From Dyadobacter sp. SG02 (lineage in GTDB: Bacteria > Bacteroidota > Bacteroidia > Cytophagales > Spirosomataceae): a stretch of DNA of 64,000 nucleotides. The position numbers were made by a program, and so were the translations under genes. Shown piece after piece: positions 50,489 through 58,862 of the stretch. Position 1 is the stretch's first letter; the number at the start of each line of letters is the position of its first letter. The notes below the pieces were generated by a model. The model was not told the DNA's origin. It saw only the letters and a program-made list of their open reading frames with translations, and did not search any database. Location: NCBI RefSeq assembly GCF_900109045.1, contig NZ_FNYL01000003.1, positions 248,001 to 312,000 on the forward strand. The letters are read 5' to 3'.

Positions 50489-51274
50489 ATGCGATTCGCC
50501 GACTTAAACTATCCATCTATCCGGGCATTAGCCGAAGAGGCAGTAGTGCTGCTTCCGCTGGGTGCCACGGAGCAGCACGGGCCGCATCTGGCCGTGTCGA
50601 CGGATACGGATATAGTCACGCACCTCGCGGGTGTCGCGGAGGCGTCCCTCGCCGGGCGCGTGTTGTTGTGCCCGACGTTGCCGATCGGTTCGAGTCATCA
50701 CCACTTGTCGTTTGGCGGGACAATCAGTATCAACCCGGCATTATACACACAGGTAATCGTGGATATGGTAGGCACGCTGTTGCGAAGTGGTTTCCGGAGG
50801 ATTGTGCTGCTGAATGGTCACGGCGGTAATATCACGCCGGTGAAACAGGCCCTTGCGATGCTAAGTAGTGATTCCGAGTACGCAAATGCTGTCAACATTG
50901 CCCTGGTAACTTACTGGGAGCTGGCCGGAAAGCCATTTGCCGGAGACGCGCCCATGGAAAGTCCCGCATTGAGCCATGCCTGCGAATACGAAACGAGCAT
51001 GATGCTCCATCTTTTTCCCGGGAAAGTATGGATGGAAAAAGCGGAACGTGCCCAACGGCCGGCCAGCAACGGCTACATTCCCTGGGAAGACGACGAGCCC
51101 TACCGCGGCGTAACGCTCTTCAAGCAAACCGCCTTCATTTCCGGCAATGGCAGCAGCGGCGAACCGCAAAAAGCGACAGCCGAAAAGGGAGCGCATTTGA
51201 TCGGTAAGGCAACGGAGGCATTGGTGGCGTTTTTGGACGCATTTGCAGGATGGGAGATAGGTGGGAGGTTGTAG
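50489..51274 (+). CDS. Creatininase family hydrolase
   Basis: A 261-residue metal-dependent amidohydrolase of the creatininase family. Metal ligands are suggested by LLPLGATEQHGPHLAV (Glu/His), VSTDTDIV (Asp), GSSHHHLSF and the LLNGHGGN motif, with the late Glu in HACEYETSMM. Family members hydrolyse lactams, formamides, or cyclic ketone intermediates in inositol-type pathways. Being first in the regulator-linked operon suggests it opens a ring in a sugar-derived intermediate; this is inference. A 100-bp tandem repeat starts at its stop codon. Confidence 0.92.
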   Translation: MRFADLNYPSIRALAEEAVVLLPLGATEQHGPHLAVSTDTDIVTHLAGVAEASLAGRVLLCPTLPIGSSHHHLSFGGTISINPALYTQVIVDMVGTLLRSGFRRIVLLNGHGGNITPVKQALAMLSSDSEYANAVNIALVTYWELAGKPFAGDAPMESPALSHACEYETSMMLHLFPGKVWMEKAERAQRPASNGYIPWEDDEPYRGVTLFKQTAFISGNGSSGEPQKATAEKGAHLIGKATEALVAFLDAFAGWEIGGRL

Positions 51275-51370
51275 TCAGGTGTTGTCAAGAGTGGTCAGGT
51301 GTTGTCAAGAGTAGTCAGGTTTTGTCAAGAGTGGTCAGGTGTTGTCAAGAATGGTCAGGTGTTGTCATAA
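51271..51370. repeat. Five-copy 20-bp tandem repeat between creatininase and dehydrogenase genes
   Basis: Exactly five units of 20 bp, each made of two related 10-mers (GTRGTCAGGT and GTTGTCAAGA), starting at the last base of the codon before the creatininase stop and ending 53 bp before the next ATG. Units differ at few positions. A related 10-bp motif with GTCA core fills the gap at 63081-63315. Confidence 0.93.
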
Positions 51371-51423
51371 CTATCAGCAAATCAAAAGCAATCAGCGGTC
51401 AGCCGTCGGCGGTCCATATCAAC

Positions 51424-52368
51424 ATGAACAACAAACCACGTATCGGAACCGTAGGCCTGGGCCTGATGGGCAGCAGCATTGCCACCTGCATTCTCGCGGC
51501 GGGGCATGAAGTTACCTCGCTGGTTAAGGATGAAAGCGAGGCGGGACCGGCGCGTAGACGTATCCTGGGTTTTCTGGACGAGCTTCGCTATGAAGGACTG
51601 CTAAAAGAACCGCCCGAAACGGTGGCGGGGCGCATTACGATTACAACGAATATCGCCGACCTGGTCGATCATGAAGTGGTGATCGAGTCGATTACCGAGG
51701 ATGTGGAAGCGAAAAAGGCCGTGTACAAGGCATTGGAAACGGTGCTTTCCAACACGGCCATTATCGGCAGCAATACTTCGGCAATCCCGGTTTCGGTTTT
51801 GCAGGAAGGTTTGTGGCATCCCGAGCGGCTGCTGGGTATTCACTGGGCGGAACCGGCGCATATTACCCGGTTTATGGAGGTGATTTGCGGAAAGGATTCG
51901 GACCTGAAATATGCGGAGCAAATCGTGAAGCTGGCCGAAAGCTGGGGGAAGGAACCGTCGCTGCTGCGGAAGGATATCCGCGGGTTTATCACCAACCGTA
52001 TTATGTATGCGATGCTGCGCGAAGCTTTCAATCTGGTGGAGAACGGCTATGCGACAGTCGAGGACGTCGACCGCTCGCTGCGAAACGACCTTGGATACTG
52101 GATCACCTTCGCGGGACCCTTCCGGTTTATGGATTTGACGGGCATTCCGGCCTACCTGACCGTGATGAAGGATTTGTTCCCCGACCTCGATAACCGGCAG
52201 ACGGTGCCCCAAATGATGGAAAAACTCGTAGCCTCCGGTGCGAAAGGCGTGAGCAATGCGCAGGGATTTTACCCCTATACCCCTGAAAGCGCCGAGGCCT
52301 GGGAAAAAGCATTTATCGATTTTAGTTACGATATCCGGAAGCTGGCTGAAAAATACCCGCAGGAATGA
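51424..52368 (+). CDS. 3-hydroxyacyl-CoA dehydrogenase-family NAD-dependent dehydrogenase
   Basis: A 314-residue two-domain dehydrogenase. The Rossmann start is RIGTVGLGLMGSSIATCILA and the body has DHEVVIESITEDVEAKK, GSNTSAIPVSVL and HPERLLGIHWAEPAH. The all-helical C-terminal domain includes RGFITNRIMYAMLREAFNLV. This family covers 3-hydroxybutyryl-CoA and L-gulonate 3-dehydrogenases; the normal HFFNP motif reads HWAEPA, which suggests a non-CoA substrate. An upstream open frame runs through the tandem repeat and is not credible; ATG 51424 is the natural start. It overlaps the enolase-family gene by 4 bp (ATGA). Confidence 0.9.
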   Translation: MNNKPRIGTVGLGLMGSSIATCILAAGHEVTSLVKDESEAGPARRRILGFLDELRYEGLLKEPPETVAGRITITTNIADLVDHEVVIESITEDVEAKKAVYKALETVLSNTAIIGSNTSAIPVSVLQEGLWHPERLLGIHWAEPAHITRFMEVICGKDSDLKYAEQIVKLAESWGKEPSLLRKDIRGFITNRIMYAMLREAFNLVENGYATVEDVDRSLRNDLGYWITFAGPFRFMDLTGIPAYLTVMKDLFPDLDNRQTVPQMMEKLVASGAKGVSNAQGFYPYTPESAEAWEKAFIDFSYDIRKLAEKYPQE

Positions 52369-53498
52369 CAACAATTGTATCGGTCCGGGCCACGGAGGTA
52401 ATCGTGCCGGCCAAACCCGGAAGCCTGAATTCCGAAACGGTACTGGACAAGGACAGCGCATTTGCCCAAAAATTCCTGACCGGCGAAAGCTGGACGGAAT
52501 TTGCGAACCAGCCCAAATGGATCATCGAAATGACCCTCGCGAACGGGCTTACGGGCATAGGCGAGACCTACCGCAGCGCCTCGGGCGACCTCATCCGAGA
52601 GGCTGTGCGCGAATTCGTGGGAAAAGATGTGTTGAACCTGAACTGGCGGCGGCTACCCGTAACCGATCAGCGCATTTACGAAGCATTTGAAAGCTGTGTC
52701 CTCGATCTGGTGGGGAAGCTGCTGCACGTGCCGGTGTACCAGTTGCTTGGCGGAAGTTACCGCGATACGGTCGATTGTATGGGTTGGACTGGCCGGCGGA
52801 CACCGGAAGACGCAGCCCGGAAGGCATTCGAGGCAATGCAGAAAGGGCATAAGGTTTTCAAATTCAAATGTTCCGATGAAGACCCGGTGCGGCTTTGGAC
52901 CGAAGAGATTAAAAAACAATGCGGCGACGGCATTAAAGTCCTGCTCGACCCGAACCAACGCTGGAACGATGTGAAAACGACGATGAAACTGATGGAGGGA
53001 GTGGAAACGGACGTCATGCTAGGCCTCGAAGACCCGGTACTGCACGCGGATGTGGAAGGTTTTAAATACCTCAGAAAACAGCTTGGTATACCCATTTACC
53101 GGCACATTTCGCTCCCGTACACGCAGGACATCCGCGACATGATCACGTTCGTGCGTGCGGACGCGGCCGACGGCTACAATTTCAATGGCTCGGCCTACAA
53201 CTGCATCCTGCTGGCGGAAATCGCGCACCTGGAAGGTAAGCAATGCTGGCGCGGCTCGGAAGTAGACCTGGGTATCTCGGAGACGATGGGGCTCCACATT
53301 GCGGCGGCGAGCATTAATTGCACGATTCCGTCGGACATTTTCGGGGAGCTCGTGCGGTTGGACGACCTGCTTTCCGAGCCTATTGTATTTCAAAACGGCG
53401 CGGCAAAAGTACCGCAGGGCCACGGGCTGGGTATTGCACTCGATCACGACGCGCTTCAAAAATATCAAACCGGAAAAATCCTAACCGCACATTCATGA
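52365..53498 (+). CDS. Enolase superfamily (mandelate racemase/muconate lactonising type) enzyme
   Basis: A 377-residue enzyme with an N-terminal capping domain (about 1-130) and a TIM barrel. Candidate catalytic and metal residues are KxK in VFKFKCSDEDP, Asp in VLLDPNQRW, Glu in GLEDPV, Asp in RADAADGYNFN and Glu in RGSEVDLGISETMGLH. Members abstract a proton alpha to a carboxylate; many are sugar-acid dehydratases giving 2-keto-3-deoxy acids. That role fits the DapA-family lyase encoded downstream, but the substrate is inferred. It overlaps both neighbours by 4 bp. Confidence 0.9.
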   Translation: MTTIVSVRATEVIVPAKPGSLNSETVLDKDSAFAQKFLTGESWTEFANQPKWIIEMTLANGLTGIGETYRSASGDLIREAVREFVGKDVLNLNWRRLPVTDQRIYEAFESCVLDLVGKLLHVPVYQLLGGSYRDTVDCMGWTGRRTPEDAARKAFEAMQKGHKVFKFKCSDEDPVRLWTEEIKKQCGDGIKVLLDPNQRWNDVKTTMKLMEGVETDVMLGLEDPVLHADVEGFKYLRKQLGIPIYRHISLPYTQDIRDMITFVRADAADGYNFNGSAYNCILLAEIAHLEGKQCWRGSEVDLGISETMGLHIAAASINCTIPSDIFGELVRLDDLLSEPIVFQNGAAKVPQGHGLGIALDHDALQKYQTGKILTAHS

Positions 53499-54433
53499 AG
53501 AAGGCATTCTATTCGTGGGCGATCCTCTTCTTCTGCAACCTGATCTGGTCGTTCCATTTCACATGCATTAAACTCACACAGGATCAGGTAGGGCCATATT
53601 TTACGGTTTGGTTGCCTATGCTGCTCGCTACGGTTTTCCTGGCACCTTATGCCTGGCGCGATTTTAAAAAAGGGAACAAGCGAATCCGGGACGTACTCAT
53701 TTTTGTGCAACTGGCAGCCATCGGTGCCTTCCCTTCACAGGTGCTGATGACCTGGGGCACGCAGTACTCGTTAGCAAGCAACGCGGCCATCCTGATCCTC
53801 GCATTACCTGTGGTTACAGCGGTTTTTGCATTCATTATATTAAAAGAAAAAATGAACCGCATCCGCTGGATCAGCTTCGGGATCGCAATCGCAGGCGTGC
53901 TGCTCTGCTCGACGGATGATATCCGGAATATGGACATGAGCTCGCAGTACGCGGTCGGTAACCTGTTGATTTTCCTTGCGATACTGGGCAATGGCTATTA
54001 TAATGTCGGCTGCAAGAAGATCGCCGGGCAATACACCGAAATGGAAATGGTTTTTTACACCTACCTCGTGATGGTAATCCTGCTGGCCCCGTTGGTGTGG
54101 TACTACGAGCCGAAAATGTATTCGGTGATACCGCATTATACCGCGCAGACCTGGACGGGGATGATCGCGCTGACGCTCTTTCACAATTTCCTGTCGATGC
54201 TGCTGTTTTTCAAGGTCCTCAAATACCTCGATGCCACGCAGGTTGCATTGTCCAATTACCTCATTACGTTCATGGGCCTGCCCATTGCGGCATTCGTCCT
54301 GGGCGAAACATTGAAAGCACAGGCCATTATCGGCGGCATCCTGGTGCTTGCATCAACGTTGATACTCACCATTGTAGACAGCAGGGCGACGCGGGAAAAA
54401 ACGCAGGAAGACCTGGTGAATGCCAATCCATAA
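53495..54433 (+). CDS. EamA/DMT superfamily transporter
   Basis: A 312-residue inner-membrane protein with ten predicted helices in two EamA repeats. Repeat 1 includes NLIWSFHFTCIKLTQDQVGP and TWGTQYSLASNAAILILALP. Repeat 2 includes LGNGYYNVGCKKIAGQYTEM and LDATQVALSNYLITFMGLPI. The ATG at 53495 overlaps the enolase stop by 4 bp; a longer in-frame extension lies in the enolase gene and is rejected. Placement in the operon suggests uptake or export of a pathway compound. Specificity cannot be read from the sequence. Confidence 0.93.
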   Translation: MKKAFYSWAILFFCNLIWSFHFTCIKLTQDQVGPYFTVWLPMLLATVFLAPYAWRDFKKGNKRIRDVLIFVQLAAIGAFPSQVLMTWGTQYSLASNAAILILALPVVTAVFAFIILKEKMNRIRWISFGIAIAGVLLCSTDDIRNMDMSSQYAVGNLLIFLAILGNGYYNVGCKKIAGQYTEMEMVFYTYLVMVILLAPLVWYYEPKMYSVIPHYTAQTWTGMIALTLFHNFLSMLLFFKVLKYLDATQVALSNYLITFMGLPIAAFVLGETLKAQAIIGGILVLASTLILTIVDSRATREKTQEDLVNANP

Positions 54434-54446
54434 AACCCCCAAGCGT

Positions 54447-55403
54447 ATGAATGCAGAAAACGAACTCTCGGGCGTCGTTCCCATTATCCCGACGCCATTT
54501 ACAGAAGATGAGGAGATTGACGAAGCGGCCCTCCGCGACCTGATCGATTTTGCCGTTTCGGCCGGTATCGGGGCCGTTTGCCTGCCGGCCTATGCCAGCG
54601 AATTTTACAAACTGACAGACGACGAGAAGTTGCAGGTCGTGCGCATAGCCGTGTCGCAGGCGGCCGGGCGCGTGAAGATCGTCGCGCAATCCAATCACCC
54701 GTCGCTGAAACAGGCCATCCGTCTCGCGCAGGCGAACGTGGCGGCAGGCGCGGACGTCGTGTCGCTCGCGGTACCGCGGATTTTCAGCCTGCCGGAAGAT
54801 TCGCTCAAAGCTTATCTGTCCGAATTTTTACAATCCATACCCGATACGCCGGTACTGATCCAGGACTTCAACCCGGGCGGGTCGTCGATCAGCGTCAGCT
54901 TCATCCGGGAGTTGATGGAGCAGCATCCGAATTTTAAATACCTCAAACTCGAAGAACCGCTGTGCGCGCCGAAATTTGAAAGCATTATCAACGAAACCGG
55001 GGGCAAAATCGGGCTTTTTGAAGGCTGGGGCGGCTTGTATATGCTCGAACTCATTCCGTTGGGTATCCGCGGGGTAATGCCGGGGCTGGCCGTGTCCGAC
55101 ATTTTGCAGAAAGTATTTACCCTTCGTAACCAGGGCGCGCACCAGAAAGCATTCGATCTGTTCGAAAAGGTAATGCCGCAGATATTCTTCTCCCTGCAAA
55201 ATATGGAGCTCTTCCATTATGCCGAAAAGGAGCTGCTGATGGCGCGCGGGGTCCTGAAAAACAGCATTGCCCGCAAGGCCGCGTATATCCCTGACCCTTC
55301 GTCTGTTTCCTATATTAAGGAATTGAATCAGAGGGTTTTGGATGTGATTAATGATGAAACGTGGGAAATCAGGTCACTGGAAACAACCTTGTCGAAAGCG
55401 TGA
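54447..55403 (+). CDS. DapA-family (dihydrodipicolinate synthase/KDG aldolase) lyase
   Basis: A 318-residue TIM-barrel class I aldolase-like protein. It has VVPIIPTPFTEDEEIDEAAL at the start, CLPAYASEFYKLTDDEKLQV, and the Schiff-base Lys in FKYLKLEEPL. The GRGVMPGLA-type strand is GIRGVMPGLAVSD. The usual catalytic Tyr motif (YNxP) reads DFNP in LIQDFNPGG, so that Tyr is absent or shifted. ATG 54447 is preferred over a start nine codons earlier within the gap. Expected role: cleavage or dehydration of a 2-keto-3-deoxy acid from the enolase-family step. Confidence 0.9.
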   Translation: MNAENELSGVVPIIPTPFTEDEEIDEAALRDLIDFAVSAGIGAVCLPAYASEFYKLTDDEKLQVVRIAVSQAAGRVKIVAQSNHPSLKQAIRLAQANVAAGADVVSLAVPRIFSLPEDSLKAYLSEFLQSIPDTPVLIQDFNPGGSSISVSFIRELMEQHPNFKYLKLEEPLCAPKFESIINETGGKIGLFEGWGGLYMLELIPLGIRGVMPGLAVSDILQKVFTLRNQGAHQKAFDLFEKVMPQIFFSLQNMELFHYAEKELLMARGVLKNSIARKAAYIPDPSSVSYIKELNQRVLDVINDETWEIRSLETTLSKA

Positions 55404-55471
55404 TAAAAAACGGAGAAAAAAGTACTTTTAAAACCAGCAAACCTAAGTTCAATACTAAACGCGCTGGTAAG

Positions 55472-56215
55472 ATGAACACTTTCGAGGATCAGGTCGCCGT
55501 GATTACGGGCGCCGCTTCCGGTTTGGGGCTGGTGATCGCCCATAAGCTGCTGAATGAAGGTGCCCGAATAGGACTACTGGATTTGAACGGGCAGGCGTTG
55601 AAGGACGAATTCGTCGGCAATGCGGAGCGCGAGGAGGTCATCGGCGTGGATGTTACCGATGAGCAACTAGTTTCCGATGCCGTGGCGCGGGTGGTGGAGC
55701 GTTTTGGTAAAATCGATATCCTGATCAACTGCGCCGGGATCACGGGCGCTACCAATATCAAAAGCCACGATGTGGATACCGCCAATTTGCAGAAAGTGTT
55801 CAATATCAATTTTATGGCGAGCTTTTATACCGCCAAAGCCGTGCTGCCCTACATGCTTCGAAACAACTACGGGCGGATTTTGCACATTGCATCTATTGCC
55901 GGAAAAGAAGGAAATGCGGGTATGCTGGCCTATTCCGCTTCAAAAGCGGCGGTGATCGGCATGACGAAGGTGCAGGGCAAGGAATACGCCGAGACAGGCA
56001 TTACCGTAAATGCACTCGCGCCGGCGGTGATCCAGACGCCCCTCGTGGACGCGATGCCCGAAGCGCAGGTGAAATACATGACCGACAAGATCCCCATGAA
56101 GCGCTGCGGCACACTCGAAGAAGCGGCAAACATGGCCGCATTCATCGTTTCGCCGGAGAATAGCTTCGTTACCGGATTCACGTTTGATCTTTCGGGGGGC
56201 AGGGCAACGTATTAG
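55472..56215 (+). CDS. Classical SDR family oxidoreductase
   Basis: A 247-residue dehydrogenase with all classical motifs: VITGAASGLGLVIA for NAD(P), DVTDEQ, INCAGITGATN, and catalytic Ser/Tyr/Lys in HIASIAGKEGNAGMLAYSAS followed by KAAV. The end reads FTFDLSGGRATY. Frames extending to 55361 start inside the previous gene and lack support; ATG 55472 begins NTFEDQVAVITGAA. It probably oxidises a sugar or sugar acid in the same pathway. A palindromic repeat region separates it from the next gene. Confidence 0.93.
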   Translation: MNTFEDQVAVITGAASGLGLVIAHKLLNEGARIGLLDLNGQALKDEFVGNAEREEVIGVDVTDEQLVSDAVARVVERFGKIDILINCAGITGATNIKSHDVDTANLQKVFNINFMASFYTAKAVLPYMLRNNYGRILHIASIAGKEGNAGMLAYSASKAAVIGMTKVQGKEYAETGITVNALAPAVIQTPLVDAMPEAQVKYMTDKIPMKRCGTLEEAANMAAFIVSPENSFVTGFTFDLSGGRATY

Positions 56216-56238
56216 GCTGACGCCGACTGCCGACCATA

Positions 56239-56359
56239 GATCGCCTGTCGGCGATCGACCATGGACCATGGGGCCGTGGACGAGAGATTTGTTAGATTGA
56301 AAGGATTACACAAAAAACATAGTCCATGGTCCATGATCCATCGTCGATAGTCCATGGTC
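56239..56359. repeat. Inverted and tandem GACCATGG-type repeats between SDR and the next gene
   Basis: A perfect hairpin GATCGCC-TGTC-GGCGATC (56239-56256) is followed by GACCATGGACCATGG (56257-56271). After about 50 bp come complementary copies AGTCCATGGTCCATGATCCA (56321-56340) and AGTCCATGGTC (56349-56359). The units have 7-9 bp spacing and are partly self-complementary. It fills most of the 157-bp gap inside the operon. Confidence 0.8.
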
Positions 56360-56372
56360 AAAACCTCTTCCC

Positions 56373-57461
56373 ATGAACACCACCAATAACCCACTAAACT
56401 TCCTTACTCCCGTTCAAGGAGATGTGTTTCACTCCTTTGACGGCAATTTGCTGGATGGTAAGTTGATAATCGTTGTAAAGGTGGCGGCGCCGGAACACGC
56501 TTTAATTTTCGTGAACGGCATACCGGCCTCGCGTGTGGACGACCATTTTCAGGTGGAGGTTTTGCTGGAAGGATATGAAAACAGGCTGGAAGCAGTGGAC
56601 GAGATCAGCGGAGCGAAAACGGCTATCCGCGTTTTTTTACTCAACAATTTCGCCGGGCATTACAGGCTGTCGATCGATGATAATATCTGGTTTTTACGTG
56701 ATATTCAGGAAAACAGGGGCCGATATGCGTCGCTTTTCGACAATGCTTACTTAGGATTTTTGAAACAAATCAATGCGGAATACGCGACAAAAATCCACCT
56801 GAACCTCTTTTATCAAACGGAAGGCTTCAACCTCTCCGATTTCACAGATCAGTACAAAAACGAATGGAAAGCCAACGCGGACTGGCTTCGGCTGAGCTTC
56901 CATGCATTGCAGGAATTTCCCGACATGCCGTATGTGCATGCCGGTTATGATGAGGTGAAACGCGATTGCGACCTCATTATGAGTGAGATTCGTCGGTTTG
57001 CCGGGGAGGAAGTCATGCATTCGGTCACTACCATCCATTGGGGCGAAGCCACGGCCGCGGGCTCTCGTGCGATGCGCGATGCGGGTTACGTGGGGCAGGT
57101 GGGGTATTTCAATGTGGATGATAAGCTGCCGTCTGCTTCCTACTACCTCACCGTGCCGCAGCGCAGGCACCTCAAAAAGCGTTTTGTATGGCGGGACACG
57201 GAGCAGGACATCACTTTCGTCCGCGCGAGCATTGTAATCGACACCAAAAAGCTGGAAGACATCCGCCCGCACCTCGATGCACACGAAAAGAACGGTCACA
57301 AACCGCCCTACCTCGATTTGCTGGTGCATGAGCAATATTTCTATCCATCCTATTTCAACTATCAGCCCGATTTTCGCGACAAAATCCGCACGGCCGTGCA
57401 ATGGGCGAAAGATAATGGCTACACGCCTCAGTTTTTGAGCGAATCTATTTTGAATGCCTAA
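56373..57461 (+). CDS. Unknown protein, possible distant polysaccharide-deacetylase-like fold
   Basis: A 362-residue protein without signal peptide. The first 95 residues look like a beta-sandwich (HALIFVNGIPASRVDDHFQV). The main part has ordered motifs: HYRLSIDDNIWFLRDI, KIHLNLFYQTEGF, WLRLSFHALQEFPDMPYV and TIHWGEATAAGSRAM. SIDDN followed by a downstream SFHA and TIHWGEA is reminiscent of the TFDD and HxxxH metal motifs of NodB-type deacetylases. I cannot confirm this. It is translated 11 bp before the GH109-like gene. A deacetylase role would fit amino-sugar glycans; this is inference. Confidence 0.7.
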   Translation: MNTTNNPLNFLTPVQGDVFHSFDGNLLDGKLIIVVKVAAPEHALIFVNGIPASRVDDHFQVEVLLEGYENRLEAVDEISGAKTAIRVFLLNNFAGHYRLSIDDNIWFLRDIQENRGRYASLFDNAYLGFLKQINAEYATKIHLNLFYQTEGFNLSDFTDQYKNEWKANADWLRLSFHALQEFPDMPYVHAGYDEVKRDCDLIMSEIRRFAGEEVMHSVTTIHWGEATAAGSRAMRDAGYVGQVGYFNVDDKLPSASYYLTVPQRRHLKKRFVWRDTEQDITFVRASIVIDTKKLEDIRPHLDAHEKNGHKPPYLDLLVHEQYFYPSYFNYQPDFRDKIRTAVQWAKDNGYTPQFLSESILNA

Positions 57462-57472
57462 TCCGCGCCCCG

Positions 57473-58861
57473 ATGGACCAGCACCGCAGAGATTTTATTA
57501 AAATGACCGGCCTGGGGTTGGCTTCGGCGGCATTACCACCAGTCGATACCGCGATGCCGTTGGCGCGTCCGGCCAGCGCACAGCTGTTCAATATGTGCAA
57601 TTATGCCGCTCCGAAGCTCGAAACGGTGCGTATTGGCTTCATCGGGCTGGGTAACCGCGGAATGGCTGCGGTGGAGCGGATGAACAAGATCGCGGGCGTG
57701 GAAATCAAAGCGATTTGTGATCTGCGGGAAGGGAAAGTGAACGAAGCTATTCAAATGGTAGCCGGTCACGGACACAAACCCCAGGGCTATCATACGCATC
57801 CCGAAATCTGGAAGAGGCTCTGCGAGCGCGGCGACCTCGATCTGGTATACATTGTGACGCCCTGGGCATTGCACACCCCGATGGCGGTGTTCGCGATGAA
57901 CCACGGCAAGCACGTATGCGTGGAAGTCCCCGCGGCCAAAACGATCGATGAATGCTGGCAACTGGTCGAAACGTCGGAAAAGACGCGGAAGCATTGCATG
58001 ATGACCGAAAACTGCTGCTACGATTTTTCGGAACTGCTAACCCTGAATCTGGCGCGACAGGGTTTCTTCGGCGAAATCACCCACGCGGAAGGCGCTTACA
58101 TTCATAATTTGCAGGAATATGTGTTTGACAAAGAGCGGTTTTACCAGATGTGGGAGCTGAAAGAGCTCTCGCAACGGACGGGTAACCTCTATCCGACGCA
58201 CGGCCTCGGGCCTATTTGCCAGGTAATGAATATCAACCGGGGCGATGCGATGGATTACCTCGTATCAATGTCGAACAATGATTTTGTGATGGCTGATACG
58301 GCCAAACAGCTGGCTGCTGGTGATGCCGATTTCAAACCATTCGTCGGGAAGCCTTTCAACGGGATGATGAACACCTCCACCATCCGCACGAAAAACGGCA
58401 AAACGATCATGGTACAATTTGACGTCGCGTCACCGCGGCCCTACTCCCGCATCCAGCTCGTGAGTGGTACCCAGGGCGCCGCATTGAAATACCCCGAGCC
58501 TGCCCGCATTGCCAAAGGTCACGAATGGCTTTCGGCGGAAGCATATAAAGCACTGGAAACGACACATACGCCGCCTATTGTGAAGAAAATAGGGGAAGCA
58601 GCCAAACAGGTCGGCGGCCACGGCGGCATGGATTTTCTCATGGACTGGCGCACCATCGACTGCCTGCGTAACGGCCTGCCACTCGACCAGGACGTGTACG
58701 ATGCCGCATTGTGGAGCTCCGTCGGTCCGCTTAGCGAATGGTCGGTAGCGCATCGCTCCAACTCCATCGACGTCCCGGATTTCACCCGCGGTAGCTGGAA
58801 AACCAATGCGCCCATTGATATTTCCATGGAAAAAGGTGGTACAACGGGCGTAAGGCTCTGA
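57473..58861 (+). CDS. Tat-exported Gfo/Idh/MocA oxidoreductase, GH109-like
   Basis: A 462-residue NAD-dependent protein. The N-terminus QHRRDFIKMTGLGLASAAL is a twin-arginine signal. The Rossmann motif is RIGFIGLGNRGMAAVERM, then CDLREGKVN and the EVPAAKTIDECW region. GNLYPTHGLGPICQVMNIN matches the YPTHGLGP signature of GH109 alpha-N-acetylgalactosaminidases, which use NAD in a redox-elimination mechanism. Tat export suits a folded NAD enzyme. Together with the GH20 gene it points to a HexNAc-containing glycan. It ends 1 bp before the convergent cupin gene stop. Confidence 0.9.
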   Translation: MDQHRRDFIKMTGLGLASAALPPVDTAMPLARPASAQLFNMCNYAAPKLETVRIGFIGLGNRGMAAVERMNKIAGVEIKAICDLREGKVNEAIQMVAGHGHKPQGYHTHPEIWKRLCERGDLDLVYIVTPWALHTPMAVFAMNHGKHVCVEVPAAKTIDECWQLVETSEKTRKHCMMTENCCYDFSELLTLNLARQGFFGEITHAEGAYIHNLQEYVFDKERFYQMWELKELSQRTGNLYPTHGLGPICQVMNINRGDAMDYLVSMSNNDFVMADTAKQLAAGDADFKPFVGKPFNGMMNTSTIRTKNGKTIMVQFDVASPRPYSRIQLVSGTQGAALKYPEPARIAKGHEWLSAEAYKALETTHTPPIVKKIGEAAKQVGGHGGMDFLMDWRTIDCLRNGLPLDQDVYDAALWSSVGPLSEWSVAHRSNSIDVPDFTRGSWKTNAPIDISMEKGGTTGVRL

Positions 58862-58862
58862 A

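Noticed and set aside
51271..51370. CRISPR-like array
   Set aside because: Direct repeats without unique spacers and with a 10/20-bp period; no cas genes in the window.
51250..51423. N-terminal extension of the 3-hydroxyacyl-CoA-dehydrogenase-like protein
   Set aside because: It reads through the end of the creatininase gene and the 20-bp tandem repeat; the Rossmann motif begins right after ATG 51424.
53318..53494. Upstream extension of the DMT transporter
   Set aside because: It lies within the enolase-superfamily gene in another frame; ATG 53495 overlaps the stop as ATGA and begins the first membrane helix.
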